Part shown: piece after piece, positions 16,741 through 25,206 of the stretch | Layout of the letters: each line of letters begins with the position of its first letter | Position numbering within the stretch: the first letter of the stretch is position 1 | Assembly (NCBI GenBank): GCA_951812525.1 | Contig: OX638316.1 | Span: 2,598,506-2,662,505, forward strand | DNA from: an uncultured Poribacteria bacterium | GTDB taxonomy: Bacteria > Poribacteria > WGA-4E > WGA-3G | Direction of reading: 5' to 3' | DNA: 64,000 nucleotides | The notes under the pieces: model-generated | Database searches by the model: none | Seen by the model: the letters and a program-made list of their open reading frames with translations, nothing else | Told to the model about the DNA's origin: nothing | Made by a program: the position numbers and the translations under genes

Positions 16741-18078
16741 ATGAAGAAAAAGGTGATTATATTAATTTTTGCCCTCACTTGCCTATTAAGTCTGAACGTT
16801 TTTGCCTTGAACGGCTCGATTGAGGGTGAAAAGGTTTCTGACGCTAAGTATATGGCTGACACATTGTGGGTGCTTGTCGCTGCATTTCTCGTTTTCTTTA
16901 TGCAGGCAGGATTCGCTATGGTGGAGTCTGGATTCACACGTGCCAAAAACGCCGTCAACATTCTCATGAAGAACCTAATGGACTTCTCAATGGGTTCAAT
17001 CGCTTATTGGGCGATCGGCTTTGCCATTATGTTTGGTGCAGGTAACGCATTCATGGGAACAAGTGGATGGTTCGTTCCATCTGACTCTGGTATATTTGGT
17101 TCATTGGAATGGAGTTCTGTGCCGACACACGCCGCATGGCTCTTCCAACTGGTGTTCGCTGCTACCGCCGCGACTATCGTCTCTGGTGCAATGGCAGAAC
17201 GGACACAATTCAAAAGTTATCTCATTTATAGTGTCTTCATCACCGGTATCATCTATCCGATTGTTGGACACTGGATTTGGGGTGGTGGTTGGTTATCAAG
17301 TTTGGGTATGTCGGATTTCGCGGGTTCGACTGTGGTCCACTCAACCGGTGGTTGGCTCGCGCTGACTGGTGCTATCGTCTTAGGTCCCCGTATGGGTAAA
17401 TACGACAGTGAAGGCAACCCGAGACCGATTGCGGGACATAACTTACCGCTTGCCGCACTCGGTGTCTTTATCCTCTGGCTCGGATGGTTCGGATTTAACC
17501 CGGGTAGCCAAATGGGCGCAGATGCTGCCGACATCTCCAGTATTGCCGTAACGACGAACCTCGCTGCCGCTGCAGGTGCTATTACCGCTATGATTACCGC
17601 ATGGATATTCCTCGGTAAACCCGATGCCGGTATGTCCCTCAACGGTGCACTCGCTGGCTTGGTGGCAATTACTGCAGGCTGCGCCTCTGTGAGTCCAGTA
17701 TCCGCTGCGATTATTGGCGCACTCGGCGGTATTGTTGTTGTTCTCAGTGTTCTGTTATTTGAAAAACTTCGCATTGATGATCCAGTCGGTGCTATCTCTG
17801 TTCACGGAACTTGTGGTGCCTTAGGTACAATTCTCCTCGGATTTTTCGATAGTGAAAGTGGAGTGTTCTTTGGTGGTGGGTTCGGACTCCTCTGGGCACA
17901 GATCGTCGGTGTTGTCGCTGTTCTTGCATGGTGTCTCGTTACTGGCTTTATTCTTTTCTACGCAATTAAAGCCGCTACAGGCTTACGGGTCAGTGAAGAG
18001 GAAGAAATGGCAGGACTTGACTACGAAGAGCACGGCGCAAGTGCATATCCTGATTTCAACGTCTCCTCAATAAGGTAA
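16741..18078 (+). CDS. amt: Ammonium transporter, Amt family (copy 1)
   Basis: The 445-residue protein has a signal peptide (1-22) and eleven predicted membrane segments. Family marks are FMQAGFAMVESGFTRAKNAV about residue 57, the two pore histidines in STVVHSTGGW (about 200) and ISVHGTCGALGT (about 355), and GWFGFNPGS. Amt proteins conduct ammonium across the inner membrane as trimers. The cytoplasmic tail includes ATGLRVSEEEEMAGLDYEEHG, the conserved C-terminal region that couples subunits and contacts PII proteins. No glnB/glnK is in the window. CAAGGAG precedes the start and an intrinsic terminator follows. Confidence 0.95.
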   Translation: MKKKVIILIFALTCLLSLNVFALNGSIEGEKVSDAKYMADTLWVLVAAFLVFFMQAGFAMVESGFTRAKNAVNILMKNLMDFSMGSIAYWAIGFAIMFGAGNAFMGTSGWFVPSDSGIFGSLEWSSVPTHAAWLFQLVFAATAATIVSGAMAERTQFKSYLIYSVFITGIIYPIVGHWIWGGGWLSSLGMSDFAGSTVVHSTGGWLALTGAIVLGPRMGKYDSEGNPRPIAGHNLPLAALGVFILWLGWFGFNPGSQMGADAADISSIAVTTNLAAAAGAITAMITAWIFLGKPDAGMSLNGALAGLVAITAGCASVSPVSAAIIGALGGIVVVLSVLLFEKLRIDDPVGAISVHGTCGALGTILLGFFDSESGVFFGGGFGLLWAQIVGVVAVLAWCLVTGFILFYAIKAATGLRVSEEEEMAGLDYEEHGASAYPDFNVSSIR

Positions 18079-18119
18079 ACACATTTTTCAGGTAGCCTTC
18101 GAGCTACAACAACCGAATA

Positions 18120-18189
18120 GGGACCGTCCACACGAAGTTTCACTTACATCCCTGAGTTTACTTCACTCCTTGTGGGCGTTTCCCTTTTT
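18120..18189 (+). terminator. Intrinsic terminator after amt copy 1
   Basis: GGGA/TCCC and CGTCCACA/TGTGGGCG (8 pairs, one G-U) close a long hairpin that also holds GAAGT/ACTTC, directly followed by TTTTT at 18185-18189. It lies 42 bases after the stop codon, so copy 2 of amt is probably transcribed separately. Confidence 0.7.
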
Positions 18190-18352
18190 ACTATGCAAAT
18201 TTTGATGCTTTTTGGTCCTGAAATTATTACTTGATCCTGTTCTGATATTCTGCTAAAATTCCCAATCAATGCCTTCTAAAAATTAGACGCTCTTGTCGGA
18301 AAATGATTAATAGGACAAGAGCAATTGCCCCACACACTTGTAATTGAAGATA

Positions 18353-18399
18353 CAGACAAAGTTGTCTGTTATCAAACAACACACAAGCATCAGCTGCTT
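18353..18399 (+). promoter_or_regulatory. Leader hairpins before amt copy 2
   Basis: CAGACAA/TTGTCTG with a two-base loop (18353-18368) and AAGCA/TGCTT (18385-18399) lie just before the GGAGG ribosome site of the second amt gene. The first may serve as an inverted-repeat operator. Together with the terminator at 18120, this accounts for what is visible in the 342-base gap between the two amt genes; no other gene is seen there. Confidence 0.4.
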
Positions 18400-18420
18400 G
18401 TAAAATTATGGAGGATTCAG

Positions 18421-19785
18421 ATGCAACAACGATGTGCATCAACATCTGCAAAAAAGCGATCTGGTTACGCACGAATTGGAACGTTAATAGTTGTTCTGTT
18501 AATTTGCGGCGTGCCGAGTTTGGCGATGGCACAAGAGGCAGCACCTGATTCAGGCGACACTGCTTGGATGCTCACCTCAACTGCCCTCGTCCTATTTATG
18601 ACGATTCCCGGACTCGCCCTCTTCTATGGCGGACTTGTCCGTGTCCAAAATGTGCTCTCTGTCCTGATGCAATGTTTCGCATTGACAGGGTTAATTACGA
18701 TCCTATGGGTTATCTGCGGTTATAGCCTCGCCTTTAACACCGCTGGCATGGAAGCGGGGAAAATCACAGCCACTTCTTTTGTCGGTGGGCTCGGTACCAT
18801 GTTCTTGAAAGGTATCGGCGTCGATACCCTCTCTGGAACTATCCCCGAAACTGTTTTTATCACCTTCCAACTGACATTCGCTATTATCACGCCCGCACTG
18901 ATTGCAGGGGCATTCGCTGAGCGGATGAAATTCTCCGCCATGCTTATCTTCTCTGTACTTTGGTCGATAATCGTGTACGCACCGCTCTGCCACATGGCAT
19001 GGTCGGGCGACGGATCACTGTTTGGTGATATTATCGGTGCACTCGATTTCGCCGGTGGGACGGTTGTACATATTAATGCGGGTATCGCAGCATTAGTCGC
19101 CGCCATCTTGGTCGGAAAGCGAATTGGTTATCAGACAACGCCGATGCCACCGCATAGCTTGACGCTCACTGTCGTCGGCGCGTCTATGCTCTGGGTAGGC
19201 TGGTTCGGATTCAATGCCGGTAGTGCTGTTGCTGCTGATGGAGCCGCTGGTATGGCGATGCTCGTTACTCAGATTTCAACTGCTACTGCGGCTATTACAT
19301 GGATGTTTGTTGAGTGGGGGAAACACGGCAAACCGAGTGCCTTGGGCATTGTAACCGGTGCTGTTGCTGGCTTAGTTGCTATTACCCCTGCTTCTGGCTC
19401 CGTTGGACCTATCGGTGCACTCGCTATCGGCATCGTCTCCGGTGCTGTTTGTTTCTGGGGTGCTACGACGCTGAAATCACAACTCGGCTATGACGATTCC
19501 CTCGACGCATTCGGCGTTCACGGTATTGGTGGGATTGTCGGTGCCTTACTAACCGGAGTTTTTGCCGCTGCAAGTTTAGGTGGTGTAGGGTTAGATAAAA
19601 GTATAGGTATGCAGGTTTGGGCACAGTTCCTCAGTATCGTTATCACTGTCCTCTGGAGTGGTGTGTTTTCGTTTATTATCCTCAAAATTGTTGATGCTAT
19701 TGTCGGCTTACGCGTTGAAGAGGATGAGGAACGGATGGGACTCGACATCTCACAGCACAACGAACGTGGATACAACCTCTCATAG
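18421..19785 (+). CDS. amt: Ammonium transporter, Amt family (copy 2)
   Basis: The second Amt, 454 residues, has a signal peptide ending MAQEA, membrane segments throughout, the pore histidines in GTVVHINAG and FGVHGIGGIVGA, and the family phrase IPGLALFYGGLVRVQNVLSV. It is the more AmtB-like of the two (TxxxxFxGxxxxxxKG loop, GWFGFNAGSAVAADG). The tail VGLRVEEDEERMGLDISQH is the usual PII-contact region. ATG 18421 is chosen because GGAGG is placed seven to eight bases upstream; the frame is open back to 18325, but that part holds hairpins. The two copies differ throughout and are not a recent duplication. Confidence 0.95.
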   Translation: MQQRCASTSAKKRSGYARIGTLIVVLLICGVPSLAMAQEAAPDSGDTAWMLTSTALVLFMTIPGLALFYGGLVRVQNVLSVLMQCFALTGLITILWVICGYSLAFNTAGMEAGKITATSFVGGLGTMFLKGIGVDTLSGTIPETVFITFQLTFAIITPALIAGAFAERMKFSAMLIFSVLWSIIVYAPLCHMAWSGDGSLFGDIIGALDFAGGTVVHINAGIAALVAAILVGKRIGYQTTPMPPHSLTLTVVGASMLWVGWFGFNAGSAVAADGAAGMAMLVTQISTATAAITWMFVEWGKHGKPSALGIVTGAVAGLVAITPASGSVGPIGALAIGIVSGAVCFWGATTLKSQLGYDDSLDAFGVHGIGGIVGALLTGVFAAASLGGVGLDKSIGMQVWAQFLSIVITVLWSGVFSFIILKIVDAIVGLRVEEDEERMGLDISQHNERGYNLS

Positions 19786-19833
19786 AGAACAGTTTTGTAT
19801 AGTAAACTCCACGATTATCTTTACCCTATGGTG

Positions 19834-19857
19834 GGCGAGATTTCCTAACCTCGTCCT
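19834..19857. repeat. Degenerate GGCGAGG-type palindrome
   Basis: The sequence GGGCGAGATTTCCTAACCTC with following GTCC is a decayed member of the GGCGAGGTT/AACCTCGCC family, here with mismatched arms. Confidence 0.5.
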
Positions 19858-19880
19858 TTCCCAGCAAATGTAAATAAAAA

Positions 19881-19909
19881 GGGCGGACCACTGTGTCCGC
19901 CCAATTTTT
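19881..19909 (+). terminator. Intrinsic terminator between amt copy 2 and the convergent hydrolase gene
   Basis: Perfect arms GGGCGGAC (19881-19888) and GTCCGCCC (19895-19902), a 6-nt loop, and then a run of T. The A-rich stretch on the other side (AAATAAAAA) means it can also work for the opposite strand, whose gene ends at 20014. Confidence 0.85.
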
Positions 19910-19948
19910 TTGATTAATTAACAAGAACATTATTGGAAGATTTCGTAC

Positions 19949-19967
19949 CGTAAACCGTTAGTTTGCG
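19949..19967. repeat. GCAAACT-type palindrome (imperfect copy)
   Basis: Reads CGTAAACCGTTAGTTTGCG; the perfect version GCAAACT-GTT-AGTTTGC is at 41951, and another near-perfect one is at 44104. All three lie in intergenic DNA. Confidence 0.5.
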
Positions 19968-20013
19968 ACTTATAGTAAAGTCCGAAAATATGTAGGCTTA
20001 AATTTTCACATAG

Positions 20014-22035
20014 TTATCCTGTCGTTACCCGTGCAACTACCTCCGCATCAGACAATCTCTCTTTTGCCACAAGTAAATGCTGACTCGCACCGATATTGCC
20101 ATAAACCTCAGCAATCCATGTCGTGTTAAATACATCATCAGTGTTGTGGATAACCAGTGGTCGAGGTGCAACGAGCGTTCCTGCGGTTCGAAAGTCTCCA
20201 ACTTGCCGGATATTCGGGATGAGTAAAGTTTCCAAGAAAGCGGCATCGCCATCAAGGTCGTCCCGTAGGTCAAATTCTGCTGCATCAATAACAACATTTT
20301 TGACATCCGCAAATCCCGCCGCCAGCAGACTCCACAATCCCGCTTCACCTATTCCAATCAGATTCACCTCTGAAACGTCACCTCTATCTGTGAAACAGTG
20401 CAGTGCCGTCACGATGTCTTGCACACGTAGTGCCGCGGTGGTTCGGTTGTAGGTAGTAAAGTAATTGGTATCTTCCGACCTCTCATAATCGCTGTGTTCA
20501 CCTGTCCCAAAGACATCAATCAAAAGCACCTTCCGATCCGCACTGAGCAAATCTGTGATGAGTGATGACGGTTCACCTGTTTCTATGTCAATTAACTTTT
20601 CCTTACCTTCTGGGTGAACGATAACGACGACGGGATCATGACCTACCTGTGGCTCTGGGCTAAATAGAATAGCAGGAATAGCATCACCCATATTCTGTCT
20701 GCCGATGACGAGGTGTTTCGCAGATAAATTCGTCTTGTAGGTTGTTGGAAATGCACCCTCAGGCTCAACAAGCGTTATTTCCGTGCTTTTTGGGATCTGT
20801 AATCCGAGGGCATGTTGCAGCCCACTACCGATCTCTTCGCGGAATGTCTGAAGTTCTGCTTCGTTGGTCGGTTTCCGTTTTTCGATCGCTTGGCGCGTAC
20901 GATTTGCCCAAGTCGGTAGAAACGCCTCCTGTTTCAACGCGTGGGACGGCATCTCACGTTCCGAGAAAGTCAACAAGGCATCGTCGGGTTCAACCTCAAA
21001 TGGGACCTCTTTGAACGCTGATGCGTCCGCTGCCCCTAAAAACCATTTTGCGAACCAAGCATACACAGCCTCGCGACTCTCAAGATTGTAGTTATGCTCT
21101 GCGTCTACCTGAACCTGATGCACCCTGTCTTCGGCGTCGAAGTGGGCATAAACGCTTCGGATAGCGGGGTATTCGACCGTCGGGGTATTCACCGTCCAGT
21201 CACCCGTGGCGGACACCAATAAAAGTGGTCTCGGTGCCATGAGTGCACCAATCTCAATGTTGCTCACATCTAAACGGAGGTTTGGAGCGTTTTCGCAGAG
21301 ACAACCACCTTGCATTGTCGCTGAAATCATATTGACGGGTGCAGAGACCTTGATGCGTTCATCAACTGCTGTTAAGATAAAGGCTTGCGTTCCGCCACCT
21401 GACGCACCTGTACACCCGATGCGTTCATTATCCACATCCGATAGGCTTTCTAGGAAGTCGATGGAGCTGATGCTATTCTGGAGTTGGAGTCCCATTGCGC
21501 TGAGACCCCACAATCCCTCGTGTGCCCCACCATAGCGGTGCTCGATCTGTTTGCCACTATCGTTGTGGCCGAGCATATCGTAGGCGAAGATAACGTATCC
21601 CTGTTTCGCAAAGTTGATACAGCGACCAGGGATTGAACCCCGCTCAATACTCTCAAGCCTACCACGTGTCCAATGTCCATGTGGACTTACAATTCCCGGA
21701 AACGGACCTGATTTTCCCAGTGGACGATAGAGGTTTCCTGTTGTGAAGAAACCCGGAAAGGGTTCAAAATAAACCTTTTCGATACTATAATCTTCTCGTT
21801 CAATTTTTCCGAAGATCTCAGCATTTAGCGGCGTCGGTTCATGCGCTGGTACCAAGCCGTTGGCAACGCGAATCTGTTGGCGTAATGCTGCAGCTTTTTC
21901 TACCCACTCCGCTTTCGTATAACCCGGAAAGGTATAAGGTGTATTCAGGTCGCGTGGCGTACCACCGCGTGCGTCGTTAACCACCCGCGAAGCCTCAGCA
22001 AAAACATGGGCAAGTTCGTGATGTTGTTCAGCCAT
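20014..22035 (-). CDS. Tandem alpha/beta hydrolase (acetyl-xylan-esterase-like)
   Basis: The 673-residue protein holds two alpha/beta hydrolase regions. The first (about 60-340) has the nucleophile elbow GASGGGTQAF, oxyanion-side phrase GIVSPHGHW, and late APRPLLLVSATGDWTVNTPT and DAEHNYN for the acid and His of the triad, as in acetyl-xylan esterases of the AXE/dienelactone group. The second (about 400-673) has the same fold outline, APRPLVIHNTDD included, but its elbow reads GIGEAG with Glu where Ser should be, so it is probably inactive. No signal peptide is seen. Start 22035 is set by GGAGGA eight bases upstream; ATG 22050 overlaps that site. Confidence 0.75.
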   Translation of the reverse strand: MAEQHHELAHVFAEASRVVNDARGGTPRDLNTPYTFPGYTKAEWVEKAAALRQQIRVANGLVPAHEPTPLNAEIFGKIEREDYSIEKVYFEPFPGFFTTGNLYRPLGKSGPFPGIVSPHGHWTRGRLESIERGSIPGRCINFAKQGYVIFAYDMLGHNDSGKQIEHRYGGAHEGLWGLSAMGLQLQNSISSIDFLESLSDVDNERIGCTGASGGGTQAFILTAVDERIKVSAPVNMISATMQGGCLCENAPNLRLDVSNIEIGALMAPRPLLLVSATGDWTVNTPTVEYPAIRSVYAHFDAEDRVHQVQVDAEHNYNLESREAVYAWFAKWFLGAADASAFKEVPFEVEPDDALLTFSEREMPSHALKQEAFLPTWANRTRQAIEKRKPTNEAELQTFREEIGSGLQHALGLQIPKSTEITLVEPEGAFPTTYKTNLSAKHLVIGRQNMGDAIPAILFSPEPQVGHDPVVVIVHPEGKEKLIDIETGEPSSLITDLLSADRKVLLIDVFGTGEHSDYERSEDTNYFTTYNRTTAALRVQDIVTALHCFTDRGDVSEVNLIGIGEAGLWSLLAAGFADVKNVVIDAAEFDLRDDLDGDAAFLETLLIPNIRQVGDFRTAGTLVAPRPLVIHNTDDVFNTTWIAEVYGNIGASQHLLVAKERLSDAEVVARVTTG

Positions 22036-22096
22036 TAGCAATTCCTCCATTATCCATCTTCCCGCTAAGATGCTGTTCTATGGCGGGGAGTATATT

Positions 22097-22765
22097 TCAG
22101 GTATCTGAAGCAGTTTCCTCAGCCAGCAACTTCGTCTCTATATTATTGAGGCTCTCCGCTATATTTGCAAATACGTTAATCTCTTCTGCTATGAAATAGG
22201 CAGTAATTAATAGTACTGGTCCAGAGAGAAAAAAAATCACAGAAAAGATCACACTTGAGGTAAAGGTGATGTTTCCTCTCGGATCGATCGGAAAAAGGTT
22301 CAGCAGTTCCCGATTCCGCAAGAAAGTATCTAAGAACTTCGGAATTCCAGATCCGAAGATTGAAGCTACCAACGTTTGAACACCTGTCCCGATGAGGACA
22401 AGGAAACTTACTTCACCAAGTAGTTGAACCACGATAACCGCAATTGATATCAAAAGGAAGTTCGGGTCGTTATCGAGTGTCCTGATTTTATTCGATCTGT
22501 TCCAACATAGCATGGCGAGAACTGTAGTTATGGTGATAATAATGCATACTTCCAGAATTGATCCAATGACGACAAGAATCGATGAAGTCATTCCCAGATT
22601 TTTGCTTGCACCTATCGTATCTACGCAAATCACAATACTCCATACGCTGATACCCACTAGAACTGCCAACCCGAGGATTTTGAGGAGAATTACCGTCCAA
22701 CTCCGAAATTGACTACCGGATTCCAATGAATCAATCCATGTAATAATGCCTCGCAAATAGCGCAT
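22097..22765 (-). CDS. Four-segment membrane protein of unknown function
   Basis: The 222-residue product has hydrophobic segments at about 20-45, 52-80, 97-130 and 165-195, with a charged C-terminal tail (NNIETKLLAEETASDT). A loop of about 35 residues between segments 3 and 4 contains PKFLDTFLRNRELLNLFPID. ATG 22765 is used because GGAGGAAG precedes it by about six bases; the open frame reaches 22864, but the extra 33 residues are basic and have no ribosome site. It resembles DUF4282/TM-helix type proteins only loosely, and I do not recognise it. It lies 61 bases upstream of the tandem hydrolase on the same strand. Confidence 0.6.
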   Translation of the reverse strand: MRYLRGIITWIDSLESGSQFRSWTVILLKILGLAVLVGISVWSIVICVDTIGASKNLGMTSSILVVIGSILEVCIIITITTVLAMLCWNRSNKIRTLDNDPNFLLISIAVIVVQLLGEVSFLVLIGTGVQTLVASIFGSGIPKFLDTFLRNRELLNLFPIDPRGNITFTSSVIFSVIFFLSGPVLLITAYFIAEEINVFANIAESLNNIETKLLAEETASDT

Positions 22766-22923
22766 AAAATGCTTCCTCCTACCACTACGGGTTGTGCTAC
22801 GAAATGGTCTGTCTAAACCGTAGTCAAATCGCCTTAATATAGCAGGTCGTGTAGGCTTTGTCAAATTAAAGCTATTGGTTTTTCGTGGCTTTACTTTTAA
22901 TTTTCCTTCTCATTAACTATAGC

Positions 22924-23029
22924 GCGTAGGTTGGGTTGAGTGGAACATAAAAACTAGGTACTTGTGACGCAGGAGGCTTCCCATTTTCAAAATACTTAAA
23001 GACACAGAATTTCCAGCGAAACCCAACGC
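22924..23029. repeat. MITE-like element with GTTGGGTT/AACCCAAC ends (copy 1)
   Basis: The 106-base sequence begins GCGTAGGTTGGGTTGAG and ends CCAGCGAAACCCAACGC, so the ends are inverted. It contains the phrases AACATAAAAAC and TTGTGACGCA in the middle. A second copy of the same layout and length is at 59051-59158. No coding capacity is seen. The ends match the widespread short palindrome formed by GTAGGTTGGGTT and its complement. Confidence 0.75.
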
Positions 23030-23049
23030 GTCATCTGACGGTTTCTGGA

Positions 23050-23070
23050 AACTGAGAACTGAGAACCATA
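23050..23070 (+). repeat. Heptanucleotide repeat tract (3 units) upstream of purD
   Basis: AACTGAG, AACTGAG, AACCATA. The tract ends five bases before the -35 box of purD and follows the MITE-like element by 20 bases. Confidence 0.55.
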
Positions 23071-23075
23071 GCTGC

Positions 23076-23104
23076 TTGATTTCCCGAACATTTTGTGATA
23101 CAAT
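23076..23104 (+). promoter_or_regulatory. Sigma70-type promoter of purD
   Basis: TTGATT (23076-23081) and TACAAT (23099-23104) with a 17-base spacer. The purD ATG follows 21 bases after the -10 box, with AAAAAGGA as ribosome site. Confidence 0.7.
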
Positions 23105-23125
23105 ACAGTCAAAAAGGATGGACAC

Positions 23126-24400
23126 ATGAAAATACTGGTTATCGGGCAAGGAGGGCGTGAGCACACACTCGTCTGGAAACTTGCCCAGAGCCCACTCGTT
23201 GAAAAAATCTATTGTGCGCCCGGTAATGCTGGCATCTCACAAATCGCAGAACCTATCGCTATGCCAGAGTTGTTTACTGAATTAGCAGATTGGGTGGAAT
23301 CCGAAAATATTGCCCTAACTGTTGTTGGTCCCGAAGTTCCTCTGGCTGAGGGGATCGTCGATGTATTCCACGAACGTGGACTAAAAGCGTTCGGACCCGA
23401 TAAGCGTGCAGCACGACTCGAAGCAAGTAAGGATTTCGCCAAGCAGCTGATGGTGAAAAACGACATACCGACAGCAGCACACCGCACGTTTGTGGATGCC
23501 GAGGAGGCGATGGCTTATATTGAAGATCACAACGCTCCTGTTTTCGTCAAGGCAAACGGGCTCGCTGCAGGAAAAGGGGTTATCCCCGGACGCACCTTCA
23601 AAGAGGCAGCACAAGCTGTCACAGCGATTCTCGTTGACAGGGCATTTGGAGAGGCAGGCGATAGCGTGGTGATTGAGGAAGAATTGATCGGCGAGGAAGC
23701 CTCTTTTACTGTCCTTACCGATGGTACTTATTGCCTACCTTTCGTCTCTTCACAGGATCATAAAATGTCGCATGATGGTGATACCGGCAAGAACACAGGC
23801 GGAATGGGAGCTTATTCCCCCGCACCTGTTATCACACCTGAACTGCACGATGATGTGATGCAGCGCATCGTCTATCCAACTGTCAACGGTATGGCATCTA
23901 TCGGAAGACCCTTCAAAGGTGTACTATACGTTGGATTGATGATTACAGATGCTGGTCCGAAGGTAGTGGAATTCAACTGTCGTTTTGGAGATCCTGAGGC
24001 ACAAGTCCTGTTCCCCCGTCTCAAGAGCGATTTAGTGCCTTTGTTAATGGCGTGTATTGATGGAACGCTCGAACAGCACGCTGACGTACAATGGTATGAC
24101 GAAGCAGCCGCATGTGTCATCATGGCTTCTGGTGGTTATCCAGATCCGTACCAAACCGGGAAAGTCATCACAGGATTGGAAAACGCCGCGTTGATTGAGG
24201 GTGTGAATGTCTTTCACGCAGGCACGGAACGGGATGGCGAAAACATCGTCACGGCTGGCGGTAGAGTGTTATGTGTTACCGCTGTTTCAGGTGAGTTACA
24301 CGATGCGATTCAACAAGCCTACCAAGGCGTTTCTGTCATTCAATTTGATGATGCACATTTTCGAAACGACATAGGCTACCGAGCATTAGAGCGAGATTGA
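23126..24400 (+). CDS. purD: Phosphoribosylamine-glycine ligase
   Basis: PurD joins phosphoribosylamine and glycine with ATP in purine synthesis. The 424-residue length and order fit the family: N-domain VIGQGGREHTL (4-14) and GPEVPLAEG, linker FGPDKRAARLEASKDFAK, ATP-grasp core with VKANGLAAGKGV, the family signature DHKMSHDGDTGKNTGGMGAY, metal-binding EFNCRFGDPEAQV, and the C-terminal domain VIMASGGYP. No catalytic residue is obviously missing. It sits apart from other pur genes, as is common. Downstream, a hairpin and a GGCGAGGTT palindrome precede the next gene. Confidence 0.97.
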   Translation: MKILVIGQGGREHTLVWKLAQSPLVEKIYCAPGNAGISQIAEPIAMPELFTELADWVESENIALTVVGPEVPLAEGIVDVFHERGLKAFGPDKRAARLEASKDFAKQLMVKNDIPTAAHRTFVDAEEAMAYIEDHNAPVFVKANGLAAGKGVIPGRTFKEAAQAVTAILVDRAFGEAGDSVVIEEELIGEEASFTVLTDGTYCLPFVSSQDHKMSHDGDTGKNTGGMGAYSPAPVITPELHDDVMQRIVYPTVNGMASIGRPFKGVLYVGLMITDAGPKVVEFNCRFGDPEAQVLFPRLKSDLVPLLMACIDGTLEQHADVQWYDEAAACVIMASGGYPDPYQTGKVITGLENAALIEGVNVFHAGTERDGENIVTAGGRVLCVTAVSGELHDAIQQAYQGVSVIQFDDAHFRNDIGYRALERD

Positions 24401-24478
24401 GACCCCAATATAACTCAGATCCCTATCCAACAGTCTTGAGCGTTTGAACATATTTTTGAAGTAAAAAGTGAACTTTCG

Positions 24479-24543
24479 CACCCCATAGGGGTGATATATC
24501 TATAGAATCCGCGCCTCGGTAGGCGAGGTTTCCGAACCTCGCC
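24479..24543. repeat. Hairpin plus GGCGAGGTT palindrome after purD
   Basis: CACCCC-ATA-GGGGTG lies at 24479-24493; a perfect GGCGAGGTT / AACCTCGCC palindrome with loop TCCG is at 24522-24543. Between them is ATATCTATAGAA, which also precedes the palindrome at 61574, so the repeated unit is longer than the palindrome itself. Confidence 0.7.
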
Positions 24544-24602
24544 TGTTTATTCTGTATTGTTATTTTTTATTTTACTATGTAACATTGCGATGGTGCAAAG
24601 AC

Positions 24603-25121
24603 ATGGGACCTGAATTGACATATAAAATCGCCAAGTGTTGTGCTCCACAAGAGGGGGACACAATTACCGGCTATTTCAAAGAAGACGGCACGATTACCGT
24701 CCATGATGCCACCTGCAACGCAATGCAAGGATTGCGAACAGAAAGATTATTGAAAGTAACCTGGGACGAAATTCGGAAAACCGAAACTACAACCGATATT
24801 GCCCTACTCGCCCCTGAATTTGCAGAACTGGATGAGACCGATTACTTTATACTTAAACATCATCAGGAATTGGGGATGGATTATTCCATCGTTGTCGCTG
24901 AAGCCTTAAGAATCCCACTCGAAGAGATGCACCAGCGGCACCGAAAATTAAAAGAACTCGGCGTACTAAAACGGGTTGAAGGACGCATCATCCACTATCG
25001 AAAGAATATTGTTAAAGGCAAATGGATTAAGCACCGAAATCATACCTACTATGAACTGACACCGGAAGGCAAAATGTGGATTGAGGCTTTTGAAAATCAG
25101 CAAACTGCGTCCGAAACTTAG
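24603..25121 (+). CDS. RelA/SpoT zinc-finger (RIS)-like domain fused to a winged-helix region
   Basis: Residues 7-52 match the zinc-finger/RIS domain in the regulatory half of long RelA/SpoT proteins: IAKCCAPQEGDTITGYF, then GTITVHDATC, with Cys12-Cys13 and His34/Cys38 in the CC...HxxxC pattern, and LLKVTW after it. The synthetase, hydrolase, TGS and ACT domains are absent. Residues 60-172 look like a winged helix: DETDYFILKHHQELGMDYS, EALRIPLEEMHQRHRKLKE, LGVLKRVEGRIIHYRK, and HTYYELTPEGKMW as the wing and last helix, somewhat like DUF2250-type proteins. I infer a DNA- or RNA-binding regulator. A TTG at 24585 is an alternative start; the ribosome site is weak for either. Confidence 0.75.
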   Translation: MGPELTYKIAKCCAPQEGDTITGYFKEDGTITVHDATCNAMQGLRTERLLKVTWDEIRKTETTTDIALLAPEFAELDETDYFILKHHQELGMDYSIVVAEALRIPLEEMHQRHRKLKELGVLKRVEGRIIHYRKNIVKGKWIKHRNHTYYELTPEGKMWIEAFENQQTASET

Positions 25122-25206
25122 ACATTCCAAAACGCCACACTTTTACTTATAGATTTTATATTAGACGTGCTGATCAAAAGAGAAAACACACTGAGAGGGT
25201 ATTATC

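Noticed and set aside
17253-17774. Minus-strand open frame of 173 codons inside amt copy 1
   Set aside because: It is fully antisense to a clear Amt gene and encodes a Pro/Ala-rich sequence typical of shadow frames.
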